58,111 nt of DNA, taken from NCBI GenBank assembly GCA_022826945.1, contig JAJDTY010000010.1, forward strand, positions 1 to 58,111, read 5' to 3'. Shown here piece by piece: positions 32,998 to 41,941 of this stretch. Numbering within the stretch: position 1 is the stretch's first letter; every line of letters starts with the position of its first letter. The notes under the pieces were generated by a model. It did not search any database. It was given only the letters and a program-made list of their open reading frames with translations, and had not been told where the DNA came from. This DNA is from Candidatus Binatia bacterium. GTDB taxonomy: Bacteria > Desulfobacterota > Binatia > Bin18. A program made the translations under genes and the position numbers.

Positions 32998-33453
32998 TCA
33001 CTGTCCGCTGCTTTCTACACGGGCGGCCTTATCTGCCAGTATGGGAACGCCCGTGATGGTGACGACTAAAAGTCGTCGTTCCTTCGGGTAGAGATAGCCC
33101 TCAATCGTAATGGGTTGTCCCATAATTGTGGGTTGTTGGAGTGGGGCGAGAAGCGGTGTCGGGCCATATAAACGAACGGTATGGCGTTGTAGCTCGTCCA
33201 CTCTCGCATCCTCCTGATCATACCTCTTGATTTCCTCGACGTTAGCGAGTTGAAAACGCCAGGAGGCGCCTTTCACCAGGATAGTCAGAGCTGGCTCTGG
33301 CGGCTCCGTCTCGCCCTCAAGCGGGAGCAGGGTGCCGGACAGGCGGACATACGGCGTTTCATTCGGGTAGCCGAAACGGGCGTCTGCTATGGCTGTCCAG
33401 AGCAAGACGATACCTAGCAGTCCGCCTCCAACAAAACCGAGAATGAGTTTCAT
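32998..33453 (-). CDS. Secreted or membrane-anchored hypothetical protein
   Basis: 151 residues from the ATG at 33453, preceded by AGGAGGAAGGGAT; the frame continues to 33489 without a ribosome site. The N-terminus KLILGFVGGGLLGIVLLWTAIA is a single hydrophobic segment, anchor or signal peptide. The rest is beta-rich, with SGTLLPLEGETEPPEPAL and MGQPITIEGYLYPKERRLLVVT. A periplasmic beta-domain is likely. No family recognised. Confidence 0.6.
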   Translation of the reverse strand: MKLILGFVGGGLLGIVLLWTAIADARFGYPNETPYVRLSGTLLPLEGETEPPEPALTILVKGASWRFQLANVEEIKRYDQEDARVDELQRHTVRLYGPTPLLAPLQQPTIMGQPITIEGYLYPKERRLLVVTITGVPILADKAARVESSGQ

Positions 33454-33925
33454 ATCCCTTCCTCCTGTCTGTAGCGTAACGAAGACCAAATCAGGGCATG
33501 TGGCCTTTATACGACTGGGGGACCACGCTCGCGCTGGTGTGCGCGAATAGAAAAATCATGCAGGAAGAAGGCAGGAAAAAAATATGAGCGGATGAAATGG
33601 AGAGCAGCAGGTTCGGGTGGGGCCTGGCGGACAGCGGCGGCAAATCCAGAGGGTCCGCTAGTGGGGAAGGAGCGTAGCTGTTGCTCCAGATATTGCACAG
33701 TGGCCCCTCCAGTCACACGTTTGGTGAATGAGTCCCTGACCACCGAATCCCACAGACGTCTAGTTCCCTCCTAGCACTCTTTTTTGCCGAGTCAAGCGTA
33801 AACGATGAGTTTCTTGTGGTGGCCGAGAGCGTCGTGACTTGTGGGCGGAGTTGCACCGAGATCCAGCGCTTGCCTTCCGGACTGCGGGAGCGCACCTCTA
33901 AGAGAACAAGGAGGAAGGGCCCGAA
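33454..33925. other. 472-bp stretch without a convincing gene
   Basis: This lies between the secreted protein and the EVE gene, both transcribed leftwards. Frames of 60 to 78 codons occur on both strands but have no ribosome site or recognisable product. It must hold the promoter of the 32998 and 32347 genes. No repeat or hairpin stood out. Confidence 0.5.
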
Positions 33926-34336
33926 TTATTTCGTCCGTCCCTGTTTGACGATCACGTCGAATTCTTTTTTCGTCACCGGCATGACTGAGAGCCGGCTCTG
34001 CTTGACCAGCGCCATCTCTTGTAGCCGTTTGTCTTGCTTGACCTGGTTAAGCGTTATCGGGCTGGCCAGGGTTTCGACCGGTTCGATATCAACCACGCTC
34101 CAGCGCTCATCATCCGTCGTGGGGTCTTGGTAGGCTTCTTTAATGACGCGGGCAATCCCGACAATCTCCATCCCCTCGTTGCTGTGATAATACAGGACCT
34201 GATCGCCCACCCGCATGGCACGCAGGTTATTACGGGCTTGGTAGTTACGCACGCCGTCCCAGTACGTCCAGCCATCTTTTTGCAGATCGCTCCAGGCATA
34301 TTTATACGGTTCGGATTTCACCAGCCAATACTTCAT
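33926..34336 (-). CDS. EVE-domain protein
   Basis: 136 residues, usual length of the family. The PUA-like EVE fold is marked by the start KYWLVKSEPYKYAWSDLQKDG, then WDGVRNYQARNNLRAMRVGDQVLYYHSNEG, which is the most conserved part, and IARVIKEAYQDPT. EVE domains bind modified bases in DNA or RNA and occur in restriction systems and as the eukaryotic THYN1. It is transcribed alone and leftwards, with AAGGCG before the ATG. No restriction gene is nearby, so a housekeeping role is more likely. Confidence 0.9.
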   Translation of the reverse strand: MKYWLVKSEPYKYAWSDLQKDGWTYWDGVRNYQARNNLRAMRVGDQVLYYHSNEGMEIVGIARVIKEAYQDPTTDDERWSVVDIEPVETLASPITLNQVKQDKRLQEMALVKQSRLSVMPVTKKEFDVIVKQGRTK

Positions 34337-34465
34337 CGCCTTATCTTCCTTCTCGGTTTTCTGTGATGCCGAACAATATACTCCTCATGGATTTTTTCTA
34401 CATCGCCTCTTTGATTGCGTTTCTCAGGCTGTCTCTTTATAAGAAGGCTCAAAGGAGGGGAGATC

Positions 34466-36220
34466 ATGCCGTACGAGAGTCGCCAAGAGTATCGGATCAT
34501 CACAGAAAGAGATGTCCCGGCGGTCATGCGGGACGGGACGACGCTCTACGCCGATGTCTATCGGCCAGATACCGAGGGACGCTTCCCGGTTATTTTACTA
34601 CGGCTTCCGTATGGCAAAGAATTGGCCGATGTTTTTGGCGACCACGAGTATTTCCCGTCGCGGGGCTATGTGGTCATCGTCCAGGACGGGCGAGGGCGGT
34701 TTACGTCAGAGGGGGAATACTACCCTCTCATTGACGAAGCCCAGGATGGGTACGATACGGTCGAGTGGGCCGCGGCGCTGCCGTACTCGAACGGCCGGGT
34801 CGGAACGCAGGGCCAGTCGTATCTCGGCGCGACCCAGTATCAGCTTGCGCCGACGCGGCCGCCACATCTCCAGTGTGCTTTCCCCGTATCTGCCGGTGCT
34901 GATTACCATCAAGGTTGGGTCTACCACACCGGCGGAGCCTTCTCCCTGGGCTGGCAAGTGCCCTATGCGATTTTCCTCGCTCGTAACACGATTGACCGCA
35001 AAGGCATCAAGGAGCAACTCTGGCCGAAGGTGCGGCCCGACCTGCTGCGTTCCATTAATTTCGGGAATCCGCTTTCATCGGAAGCCTATATGCGCCTCCC
35101 GCTCATGTATTGGGCCGACCTGCTCGAAGAGGTGGCCCCATATCTGCGCGATTATCTGACTCATCCCGACGACGGTCCCTATTGGTGGCCGATCAATATC
35201 GAGCGTCAGCACCGCAATATCAATATCCCCATGTATCACGTGAGTTCGTGGTACGACATTTTCCTGCGCGACGCCCTGGTACACTTCTGCGGCTTACAGG
35301 CGCGGGCCATGACACCGGAGGCACGCGGCGGGCAGAAGTTACTGCTCGGACCGTGGGCTCATCTTTTCCCGTATACCACGCCGATTTCCGGTGGGACCGG
35401 AGATATCGACTTCGGTCCGAACGCCGTCATCGAACTACACGAGACCCAGCTGCGTTGGTTTGACTACTGGCTCAAGGGAATGGACTCGGGAATGGCCGAG
35501 GAACCGCCTGTCCGGCTGTTTGTGATGGGCACCAATCGCTGGCGGGACGAGTATGAATGGCCGCTGGCGCGCACCCGGTACACGCCCTACTACTTCCACA
35601 GTCAGGGTCAGGCGAATAGCCTCGACGGCGATGGCGGGCTGAGCGTTGAACCCCCTCAGGACGAACCCCCTGATCGGTACGAATACGATCCTGCCGATCC
35701 GGTTCCGACCTGCGGCGGCAACACGCTGATTATTCCGGTTGGTGTCACAGACCAGCGTGAGGTGGAAAGCCGGCAAGACGTATTGGTCTATACCGGAGAC
35801 CCGCTGGACGAACCGCTTGAAGTCACCGGACCCCTCACGGTCGTGCTCTACGCTTCGTCTTCTGCCACCGACACCGACTTTACCGCCAAGCTGGTCGATG
35901 TCCGGCCCGACGGCTATGCCCAGAACATTGCCGATGGGATTTTACGCGCGCGCTATCGTGACTCCCCGAGTTATCCGACCCTGCTGACGCCGGACGAGCC
36001 GTATGAGTTCCGTATCGACTTATGGGCAACCAGCCATGTGTTTCTGCCCGGGCATAGTCTGCGCGTGGAGGTCTCGTCGAGTAACTTCCCGCGCTTCGAC
36101 CGCAACCTGAACACCGGCGGCGATCAGGCGACCGGTACGCAGTTCCAGACCGCGCAGCAAACCGTTTTGCATAACAAAAAGTTTCAGTCGCATATTGTGT
36201 TGCCGGTCATTCCGTCATAG
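34466..36220 (+). CDS. CocE/NonD-family alpha/beta hydrolase
   Basis: 584 residues, the usual length for this X-Pro dipeptidyl-peptidase/cocaine-esterase-like group. The nucleophile is S118 in G-Q-S-Y-L-G (GTQGQSYLGATQ), the N-terminal MRDGTTLYADVYRPDTEGRF is characteristic, and the C-terminal jelly-roll begins at about residue 440 (EVTGPLTVVLYASSSATDTDF). It hydrolyses esters or amides, or acylates beta-lactam-like substrates. The ATG at 34466 has a very strong AGGAGGGGAG site; an earlier in-frame start at 34415 is not needed. The gene is preceded by a divergent EVE gene and stands alone. Confidence 0.9.
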   Translation: MPYESRQEYRIITERDVPAVMRDGTTLYADVYRPDTEGRFPVILLRLPYGKELADVFGDHEYFPSRGYVVIVQDGRGRFTSEGEYYPLIDEAQDGYDTVEWAAALPYSNGRVGTQGQSYLGATQYQLAPTRPPHLQCAFPVSAGADYHQGWVYHTGGAFSLGWQVPYAIFLARNTIDRKGIKEQLWPKVRPDLLRSINFGNPLSSEAYMRLPLMYWADLLEEVAPYLRDYLTHPDDGPYWWPINIERQHRNINIPMYHVSSWYDIFLRDALVHFCGLQARAMTPEARGGQKLLLGPWAHLFPYTTPISGGTGDIDFGPNAVIELHETQLRWFDYWLKGMDSGMAEEPPVRLFVMGTNRWRDEYEWPLARTRYTPYYFHSQGQANSLDGDGGLSVEPPQDEPPDRYEYDPADPVPTCGGNTLIIPVGVTDQREVESRQDVLVYTGDPLDEPLEVTGPLTVVLYASSSATDTDFTAKLVDVRPDGYAQNIADGILRARYRDSPSYPTLLTPDEPYEFRIDLWATSHVFLPGHSLRVEVSSSNFPRFDRNLNTGGDQATGTQFQTAQQTVLHNKKFQSHIVLPVIPS

Positions 36221-36325
36221 GCATTTGTACGCCTGAAAGTGACCTCAGCTATCAGTAGCGTCGAGTCGTACCCGCGTACCGCTCCCGCCCTTGCTCGGAG
36301 TGAATTTGGCTGATTCCTTGACACC

Positions 36326-37021
36326 ATGTCGGATGTCCTGCCGCCCGAGGCGGAAAAAGCGACCTCAGTCCGGGCGATGTTCGATCTGATCGCTCCGCAC
36401 TACGACACGCTGAACCGGTGGCTATCATTGCGCCTCGATCAATACTGGCGACGAAAGACCATCCGCAGTGTTAACGTCTGCGACGATGATAGAGTGCTTG
36501 ACCTAGCGTGCGGAACGGGGGATTTGAGCGAACTCGCCGCGGCAACCGGTGCCCGCGTGATCGGGATTGACTTTGCCCGTAATATGCTTATTGGTGCAAC
36601 CCGGCGTCGGATTAGCGCAACTTTCATTCAGGCCGATGCGAATGCTTTACCCCTGCCGACAGCGGCTGTTTCGGTTGTCCTGTCCGGCTTTGCCCTGCGG
36701 AATTTCGTCTCAATACCACACACCCTCCAAGAAGCGGCGCGCGTCCTCAAGCCCGGCGGTCGATTGGCGCTGCTCGAGGTGGATACGCCACGACCTACGC
36801 TCCTGAAATGGGGCCATAGCTTCTATTTTCAGCGTATCGTGCCTCTGCTGGGTGGTCTCATCTCAGACCGAAAGTCGTATCTCTACTTACCGCGCTCGGT
36901 GGTCTACCTGCCGGAGGAAGCGGAACTGTTGCAGATGGTCCGAGCCGCGGACTTCGAGCGGGTTGTAAAGACACGCTTATCCGGTGGTGTGGCGCAGCTG
37001 ATTACTGCGGTGAGACGATAA
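36326..37021 (+). CDS. ubiE: Demethylmenaquinone/ubiquinone methyltransferase (UbiE/MenG)
   Basis: 231 residues. Adds the C-methyl group in menaquinone and ubiquinone synthesis using S-adenosylmethionine. The start VRAMFDLIAPHYDTLNRWLSL matches the UbiE signature, VLDLACGTGDLS is motif I, and ALPLPTAAVSVVLSGFALRNF is the family's post-motif segment; FYFQRIVPLLGGL ends the core. No good ribosome site precedes the ATG. Next to the nitrate/nitrite genes, whose electrons come from the quinone pool, but it is convergent with nirA and probably has its own control. Confidence 0.85.
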   Translation: MSDVLPPEAEKATSVRAMFDLIAPHYDTLNRWLSLRLDQYWRRKTIRSVNVCDDDRVLDLACGTGDLSELAAATGARVIGIDFARNMLIGATRRRISATFIQADANALPLPTAAVSVVLSGFALRNFVSIPHTLQEAARVLKPGGRLALLEVDTPRPTLLKWGHSFYFQRIVPLLGGLISDRKSYLYLPRSVVYLPEEAELLQMVRAADFERVVKTRLSGGVAQLITAVRR

Positions 37022-37032
37022 AAGCGACGACG

Positions 37033-38502
37033 TTAGCGATTCATATAAGGGATGAGCTTTTCCAGCACCTGGGGCAGTTCTTCGCACGGGACATCGGCTA
37101 AGAGTTGTGTGCCGGGCCGCGCGTCCGGACCTGAGCGTCCCCCGATAAAGACATCCACCGCCTCAACGGTTTTCCCATCCCGCTGCACTTTCTTTCCCAA
37201 AAAACCGATATCCGCGGTAGTGTGGTTCCCGCAGCCGTTCTGACAGCCCGACCAGCGCATGGTGAGGGGGGCTGTCTTACCTACGGTCTTTTCGAGGTGA
37301 CGAGCCGTATCAAGCGCGCACTGTTTTGTTTCAATCCGCGAATAGTGACAGTAATCACGACCGGTACAACTGACGAGGCCACGTATGAAGGCCGAAGGAT
37401 CATAGCGTAATTCTTGAAGCACCGGTTCCTGGGTCAGGTCGCCGACTAGGCGGTCCGGAATATGCGGGATAATCAGATTCTGACTCGGAGTCAGACGAAT
37501 CTCTCCACTGCCGTAGTGTTCCGCCAGCATAGCAACACCGAGCAGTTGCGTTGCAGACAGTCGGCCGGTTGGGACGACGAGCCCGATATAGTTGAAGCCG
37601 GTTTGCCGTTGGCGAAAGAGACCGACGTGATCGGTACGGGCGGTACGCCGCGCATCCCGGCCTGCGGACAGGAGGGAATGACCAAGACGACATTCCAGTT
37701 CACGCCGAAATTTTTCGATACCCCAGTCCTGGATGAGGAAAAAGAGGCGTGACTTTTTGCGGTCCTGGCGTTGGCCGTGATCACGAAAGAGGAGGGCAAT
37801 GGTGCCACACAGGGAAATGGCGTCGTGTGGCGGGATGAAGACATCAAGCGCCTGCGCTGGCGTATAGCCCCCCGAGCCCTGCTTTCCACCAACAAAGACG
37901 TTGAAGCCGTAGACCTCAACCCCGGCGCTCTCTTTGATTGCCGGAACCAAGCCCACGTCTTGCGCGTCTGGAGAGGTACAATTGTCCAGACAGGCGGAGA
38001 TGGTGACCTTAAACTTGCGCGGCAGGTTTGTGTATTCCGGGTTGCGTAAGAATGCCTCGGTATAGTGTCGAGTGACTGCTGAGGCGTCAAACAGCTCGTT
38101 GGGAGTCAGACCGGCAGCCGGGCAGCCCGTTACCCCACGGATGTTGTTCAGGCCGGTCTGCAGCGAGACCAAGCCGACCTGTTCGAGCCGCTGCCACATC
38201 TCCGGGACATGCTCGATATGAAACCAGCGTAGTTGGATTTGCTGCCGGGTCGTAATATCAACAAAGCCCTTACCGAATTCTTCACTCAGCGCCGCCAGAG
38301 TGCGAAACTGGGCCGCGTTACTGAGCCCGTTGCTCATCCGCAGCCGCATCATGAAGTTGCCCGGCGTCTGACGCCGAAAAAAGACACCGGCGCCTTTGAG
38401 CCCTTCGATCTCGTGCTCGGCCAGGGCTTTCCAGCCGTCCTGAATGGCGTGAGAGAGACCGCTGCCAGCCTCCTCCGCTGCTGTTGCCCTACGTTTCACC
38501 AT
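37033..38502 (-). CDS. nirA: Siroheme nitrite reductase (ferredoxin type, NirA)
   Basis: 489 residues. Reduces nitrite to ammonium through siroheme and a 4Fe-4S cluster. Two half-domains: MSNGLSNAAQFRTLAALSEE and ITTRQQIQLRWFHIEHVPEM in the first, with the parallel VSCTGRDYC in the second. The cluster cysteines are C379 and C385 (CTGRDYC), then C420 and C424 (CQNGC). This is the short ferredoxin-dependent form, not the NirB form found elsewhere in the window. Related sulfite reductases share the fold; nitrite is favoured because narK lies directly upstream. GTG three bases after the ATG is another possible start. The N-terminal 20 residues are basic and Ala-rich. Confidence 0.85.
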   Translation of the reverse strand: MVKRRATAAEEAGSGLSHAIQDGWKALAEHEIEGLKGAGVFFRRQTPGNFMMRLRMSNGLSNAAQFRTLAALSEEFGKGFVDITTRQQIQLRWFHIEHVPEMWQRLEQVGLVSLQTGLNNIRGVTGCPAAGLTPNELFDASAVTRHYTEAFLRNPEYTNLPRKFKVTISACLDNCTSPDAQDVGLVPAIKESAGVEVYGFNVFVGGKQGSGGYTPAQALDVFIPPHDAISLCGTIALLFRDHGQRQDRKKSRLFFLIQDWGIEKFRRELECRLGHSLLSAGRDARRTARTDHVGLFRQRQTGFNYIGLVVPTGRLSATQLLGVAMLAEHYGSGEIRLTPSQNLIIPHIPDRLVGDLTQEPVLQELRYDPSAFIRGLVSCTGRDYCHYSRIETKQCALDTARHLEKTVGKTAPLTMRWSGCQNGCGNHTTADIGFLGKKVQRDGKTVEAVDVFIGGRSGPDARPGTQLLADVPCEELPQVLEKLIPYMNR

Positions 38503-38527
38503 TGTCTACGAACGAGCCTCATCCAAA

Positions 38528-39889
38528 TTAGCTGGCGATTGCCGGAGTGAGTTCTTCCCCGGCTGGAGCTGCTTTCTCGGCTAGGGCCTTTTCCAGATTG
38601 CGTTGTTCCTCTTCGTGCACCGCTTGCGGGAAGGTCACCAAAAACGTGCAGGCGGACGCCAGGGCAACCACGATGCCCAGAATCAACAGGCCTTGTTGGG
38701 TACTAAGATTTTCCGACCGAAACAGAAATCCGGCGGCAACTGCCCCGGCATTCCCGCCCGCACCCACAATCCCGGCCACGCCGCCAAGTGCCTTTTTATT
38801 GACAAAAGGAACGACCGCATAGGTCGCGCCTTCGGACATTTGGACAAACAGGCTGAAGACGATCATGCTCATGATCGCCAGCGGCAGGACACTCATCTGC
38901 GAGAAGACGACGAGGGCAATACCTTCGGCCAGGAGGACGGCACCCATAAACCAGACCCGACCTCTGAGCCCTATCTTCACCGCGCAGATATCCGAGAATA
39001 TGCCACCCAGGGTCCGGGCAAAAATATTCATCAGACCGAACAGACCGGCGATAATGCCTGCCGTTGCCAAATCGAGTTTGAAGAAGTCATAGAAATACAG
39101 AGCGGCAATATTATTGATGGTCAGTTCAACGCCAAAACAGGCCGCGTATATGACAAACAAAGCCCATACACGATAGTCTTTGGCTGCCAACCAGAATGAT
39201 TTTTTTGAACTGCCTTCCGCGGGAGGCAACTCCCCGCGCGCGCGCAGTTCCTGATAATTGCCGTCCGGCGCATCCTGGGTACAGAAGTAATAGCCGATAC
39301 CGGTCAGAAACAGGACCGCCCCCGGTACGATCATCGCCAGCCGCCAGCCGAGCGACTCACTGACGCCAAGAAAAAGGATGGCTCCCAGGATGAGGGGCAT
39401 GACCATTTGGGTGACCCCTCCACCCAGGTTCCCCCAGCCGGCAGTGGTGGCGTTGGCCGTGCCGACACAATTGGGGCCGAACATCATCGAGGTATGGTAC
39501 TGCGTAATGACAAACGACGCGCCGATTGCGCCAATCACCAGCCGAAAGAGCAGAAAGCTCTCATAGCTCTGCGCCAGGCCAATCCCCATCACCGGCAGTG
39601 ATCCGAGCAACAGTAACCAGGTATAGACCAGGCGCGAGCCGAAGCGGTCGCACAGCGGACCAATAATAATACGGACGATAACGGTAATGGCGACCGAGGC
39701 GATAATGGTATTCCCGATCTGCGCCTTGGTCAGCATCAGATCCTCGCGGACCAGCACCATCAGCGGTGCAATGCCAAACCAGCCGAAGAAACACAGAAAA
39801 AAGGCGAACCACGTCATGTGAAAGGTCCGCATCTGCGGGGTTGCCAGACTGAACAGATCAATTTTTGTCGCTTTGTTTTTGACTTCCAT
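38528..39889 (-). CDS. narK: Nitrate/nitrite transporter (NarK-type MFS)
   Basis: 453 residues with twelve hydrophobic segments, from ATG 39889 (GGAGGCAGG upstream); a longer start at 40012 is not needed. NarK/NRT features: RTFHMTWFAFFLCFFGWFGIAPL in the first segment with the family's Arg, RIIIGPLCDRFGSRLVYTWLL, and twin nitrate-signature glycines in TTAGWGNLGGGVTQM and GVAGIVGAGGNAGAVAAGF. Nitrate or nitrite uptake through the inner membrane. It is upstream of nirA on the same strand with a 25-base gap and no terminator seen, so the two are probably one transcript. Confidence 0.9.
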   Translation of the reverse strand: MEVKNKATKIDLFSLATPQMRTFHMTWFAFFLCFFGWFGIAPLMVLVREDLMLTKAQIGNTIIASVAITVIVRIIIGPLCDRFGSRLVYTWLLLLGSLPVMGIGLAQSYESFLLFRLVIGAIGASFVITQYHTSMMFGPNCVGTANATTAGWGNLGGGVTQMVMPLILGAILFLGVSESLGWRLAMIVPGAVLFLTGIGYYFCTQDAPDGNYQELRARGELPPAEGSSKKSFWLAAKDYRVWALFVIYAACFGVELTINNIAALYFYDFFKLDLATAGIIAGLFGLMNIFARTLGGIFSDICAVKIGLRGRVWFMGAVLLAEGIALVVFSQMSVLPLAIMSMIVFSLFVQMSEGATYAVVPFVNKKALGGVAGIVGAGGNAGAVAAGFLFRSENLSTQQGLLILGIVVALASACTFLVTFPQAVHEEEQRNLEKALAEKAAPAGEELTPAIAS

Positions 39890-40293
39890 ATTGACGCCTG
39901 CCTCCTCCTGCTCACGATATGCGTGACACTTAAAGACACAGCAATTCACGGGCCAAAACGGAGAGGTACATCGGGAAAACACGGAAAAGGCCGCATTTTC
40001 ACGTCGATACACCCAAGTCCGGGCTACGGAGGCCGGGACGTGCTGTCACTCTGAACGAAGTAGGTGTGTAGTTCAGCCCGCAATATGCTCGCCCAACAAC
40101 ACGTCTCTGGCCGAAATCCTGAAAAGTCCACTCCACGGTAGTGGGCTGTGCTGTCTATTGCCTCTCCATCAAATGCACCGTCGACGCATGAGGGAAGACC
40201 CCGCCGGGCTTGTGATTTGATCTGATTTGAGGAATGTAAAGGGTTGATGCTTGTCATCACATGTTGAGCGGCATGGCAAGGAGAGCCACGTTC
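39890..40293. other. 404-bp intergenic region: narK promoter and antitoxin operator
   Basis: The two genes diverge here. The left part must hold the promoter of narK-nirA. Near the right end are an 8-base direct repeat one helical turn apart and an inverted repeat (see the separate entry). No coding frame of interest was found. Confidence 0.5.
40213..40259 (+). promoter_or_regulatory. Probable operator of the toxin-antitoxin pair
   Basis: tgatttga occurs at 40213-40220 and again at 40223-40230, 10 bases apart, and the dyad tgatg-5 bases-catca occupies 40245-40259, about 35 bases before the antitoxin ATG. Autoregulation by the HTH antitoxin is the obvious explanation, but no footprint-like match to a known operator can be shown. 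Confidence 0.35.
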
Positions 40294-41016
40294 ATGGGTC
40301 GGGCAGAAAAAAATATATACGGAGGGCGAGATTCTCGTGAGTTGCCGGCGTATGGCATCCCAGAGGCAGCTCACTACCTAAGACTTCCGGTCGCGACCCT
40401 CCGGACGTGGGTTCGCGGTCGGTACTATCCAACCCAGCGAGGTCTTCGGCGCTCTGAACCCATCATAGCCCTTGCCGATACAGAGCGCTCTCTATTGTCT
40501 TTCGTGAATCTCATTGAGGCGCATGTCCTCGCCGCTATTCGTCGTCATCATCGCGTCTCGTTCCCCAAAGTCAGAAGCGCGCTACGCTATCTCAATCAGT
40601 ACTTTCCCTCTCCGCATCCACTGGCTGATCAACACTTTGAAACGGATGGATTAGATATCTTTGTCGAACAGTTCGGAGAACTGATTGCCATATCATCCGA
40701 TGAAGGGCAACTCAGTATGCGTGACATACTGAAAGCTCACCTGCACCGGATCGAACGGGACGTATCCGGGCTGGCGATTAAGCTATATTTGTTCACCCGA
40801 CGAGACACCTCTGAGACTGCGCCCCGCGTTATTGTTGTTGATCCGCGCATCGCGTTTGGACGGCCTGTGTTAGTCGGCACCCGTATCTCAACCGAAGTCG
40901 TCTACCAACGATTCGAAGCCGGAGAGCCGGTTGCACGACTTGCCGATGACTATGGCCGCACGTCAGAAGAAATCGAAGAAGCGATCCGCTGCGAGCACTA
41001 CCGGGCCGCGGCCTGA
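40294..41016 (+). CDS. DUF433-domain antitoxin with MerR-like N-terminal domain
   Basis: 240 residues from ATG 40294, which has AAGGAG upstream; earlier in-frame ATGs at 40261 and 40273 do not. The N-terminus YGIPEAAHYLRLPVATLRTWVRGRYYP is a winged-helix DNA-binding segment, and the C-terminal RVIVVDPRIAFGRPVLVGTRISTEVVYQRF plus YGRTSEEIEEAIRCE is the DUF433 helix-turn-helix seen in VapB-like antitoxins. It would repress its own operon and neutralise the toxin. Its last 65 bases overlap the toxin gene. The antitoxin reads intact. Confidence 0.85.
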   Translation: MGRAEKNIYGGRDSRELPAYGIPEAAHYLRLPVATLRTWVRGRYYPTQRGLRRSEPIIALADTERSLLSFVNLIEAHVLAAIRRHHRVSFPKVRSALRYLNQYFPSPHPLADQHFETDGLDIFVEQFGELIAISSDEGQLSMRDILKAHLHRIERDVSGLAIKLYLFTRRDTSETAPRVIVVDPRIAFGRPVLVGTRISTEVVYQRFEAGEPVARLADDYGRTSEEIEEAIRCEHYRAAA

Positions 41017-41437
41017 CGGCCCCACCTTTTTTCTTGACCAAAGCTTGGGAGACAAGGTCATTGCGCAAGCACTCCGTCAGCAAGGATGTAGGGTTGAACT
41101 GCTCAAAAAGCACTTTGAGATCAATGTCCCGGATGAAGAGTGGTTGCCTGAGGTGGGGCGGCGCGGCTAGTTGATCCTAACCAAGGACGATCGTATACGC
41201 AAACACCCGGCCGAGCGTGAAGCGCTCATTCAGAGTGCGGCTCGCGCTTTTATCCTGCCCTCGGGCAAGATGTCCGGTGAAGATATGGCTTCAGCTATTG
41301 CCAATGCCCTCCCGAAAATACAGCGGTTTGTTGCGAAAAATTCCCCGCCTTTCATTGCGCGCATATCCAAAGCAGGGGAGGTGTGGTTGTTGGACCCGCC
41401 GCGCCCCACACGTGCAAAGAGGCGAAGGGAAAAATAG
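40952..41437 (+). pseudogene. PIN-like (DUF5615-type) toxin, interrupted by an amber codon
   Basis: From ATG 40952 (or 40946), inside the antitoxin gene, the frame reads a basic leader, TFFLDQSLGDKVIAQALRQQGCRVE, DEEWLPEVGRRG, then a TAG at 41168-41170, then LILTKDDRIRKHPAEREALI and FILPSGKMSGEDMA. These halves together are a 161-codon PIN-like RNase toxin with the acidic D in FFLD and the family's VGRRGW.ILTKD..I. The codon after GRRG is normally TGG (Trp); here it is TAG, a single base change. The toxin is therefore probably inactive while the antitoxin is kept. Assembly error or suppression remains possible. Confidence 0.75.
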
Positions 41438-41452
41438 CGCTCTGGGAGCGTA

Positions 41453-41695
41453 TCAGGGGGCTTTTTCGGCAGGTTTGGTAATACGCGCGCGATGCCAGAT
41501 GTCGGCATCGCCACTGGCCTGACAGGCCGGGCAGGCTTCGTCCGGAGATTGGAGATAGCCCCGCCCGTCGCACTGTCGACACAAGCCGTTCAGCAGGTAG
41601 AGCTTGTAATAGAAATCGGTCATATCGTGGACATTGTGAAAGAACGATTTGATTTGCTCGACAATATGATCGGGGTAGAATGCCTGCTCTTTCAT
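41453..41695 (-). CDS. Small zinc-ribbon protein, 80 aa
   Basis: The C-terminal half contains C-R-Q-C-D-G-R-G-Y and C-P-A-C-Q-A-S-G, two knuckles of the DnaJ-type CxxCxGxG sort that would bind one zinc. The first half is aromatic and amphipathic (HIVEQIKSFFHNVHDMTDFYYKL). No family recognised. The ATG has a GAGGGACGG site. Its stop lies 20 bases from that of the small membrane protein gene upstream on the same strand, so it is probably the last gene of the nitrate reductase operon, perhaps an assembly or accessory factor. Confidence 0.65.
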   Translation of the reverse strand: MKEQAFYPDHIVEQIKSFFHNVHDMTDFYYKLYLLNGLCRQCDGRGYLQSPDEACPACQASGDADIWHRARITKPAEKAP

Positions 41696-41714
41696 CGGAC
41701 CGTCCCTCTCTCGT

Positions 41715-41933
41715 TCAGCGTTGCATCATGCGCCACAACCAGACAGCCGCGGCGAAGCATGCTCCCGAGGCGATTGCTGCGGGGCCGACAATGCTGCCCG
41801 CTCCGCCGAGATGGCCTTCAATCGCTTCGACCAGCAGCCACAACTGCACGAGTAACAGGACAACGACAAAGGCCGTAACCAGCCCGAGCACCGAGCTGCG
41901 CTGCTGGCGCAGGGTGGCGGAAGGCAGACTCAT
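41715..41933 (-). CDS. Small membrane protein (DUF6755-like) of the nitrate reductase operon
   Basis: About 72 residues from the ATG at 41933; one upstream in-frame ATG at 41966 overlaps the Rieske gene. Two hydrophobic segments: LGLVTAFVVVLLLVQLWLLVEAIE and a second with GPAAIASGACFAAAVWLW. I recall similar proteins (DUF6755) beside Rieske and nitrate reductase genes; this identification is from memory. Likely anchors or supports the electron-transfer complex in the membrane. Confidence 0.6.
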   Translation of the reverse strand: MSLPSATLRQQRSSVLGLVTAFVVVLLLVQLWLLVEAIEGHLGGAGSIVGPAAIASGACFAAAVWLWRMMQR

Positions 41934-41941
41934 ATCACGCT

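Noticed and set aside
41168..41170. The toxin's TAG as a pyrrolysine codon
   Set aside because: The expected residue is Trp in a PIN-like toxin, not a methylamine enzyme; no pyl genes are in the window. A plain nonsense mutation explains it.
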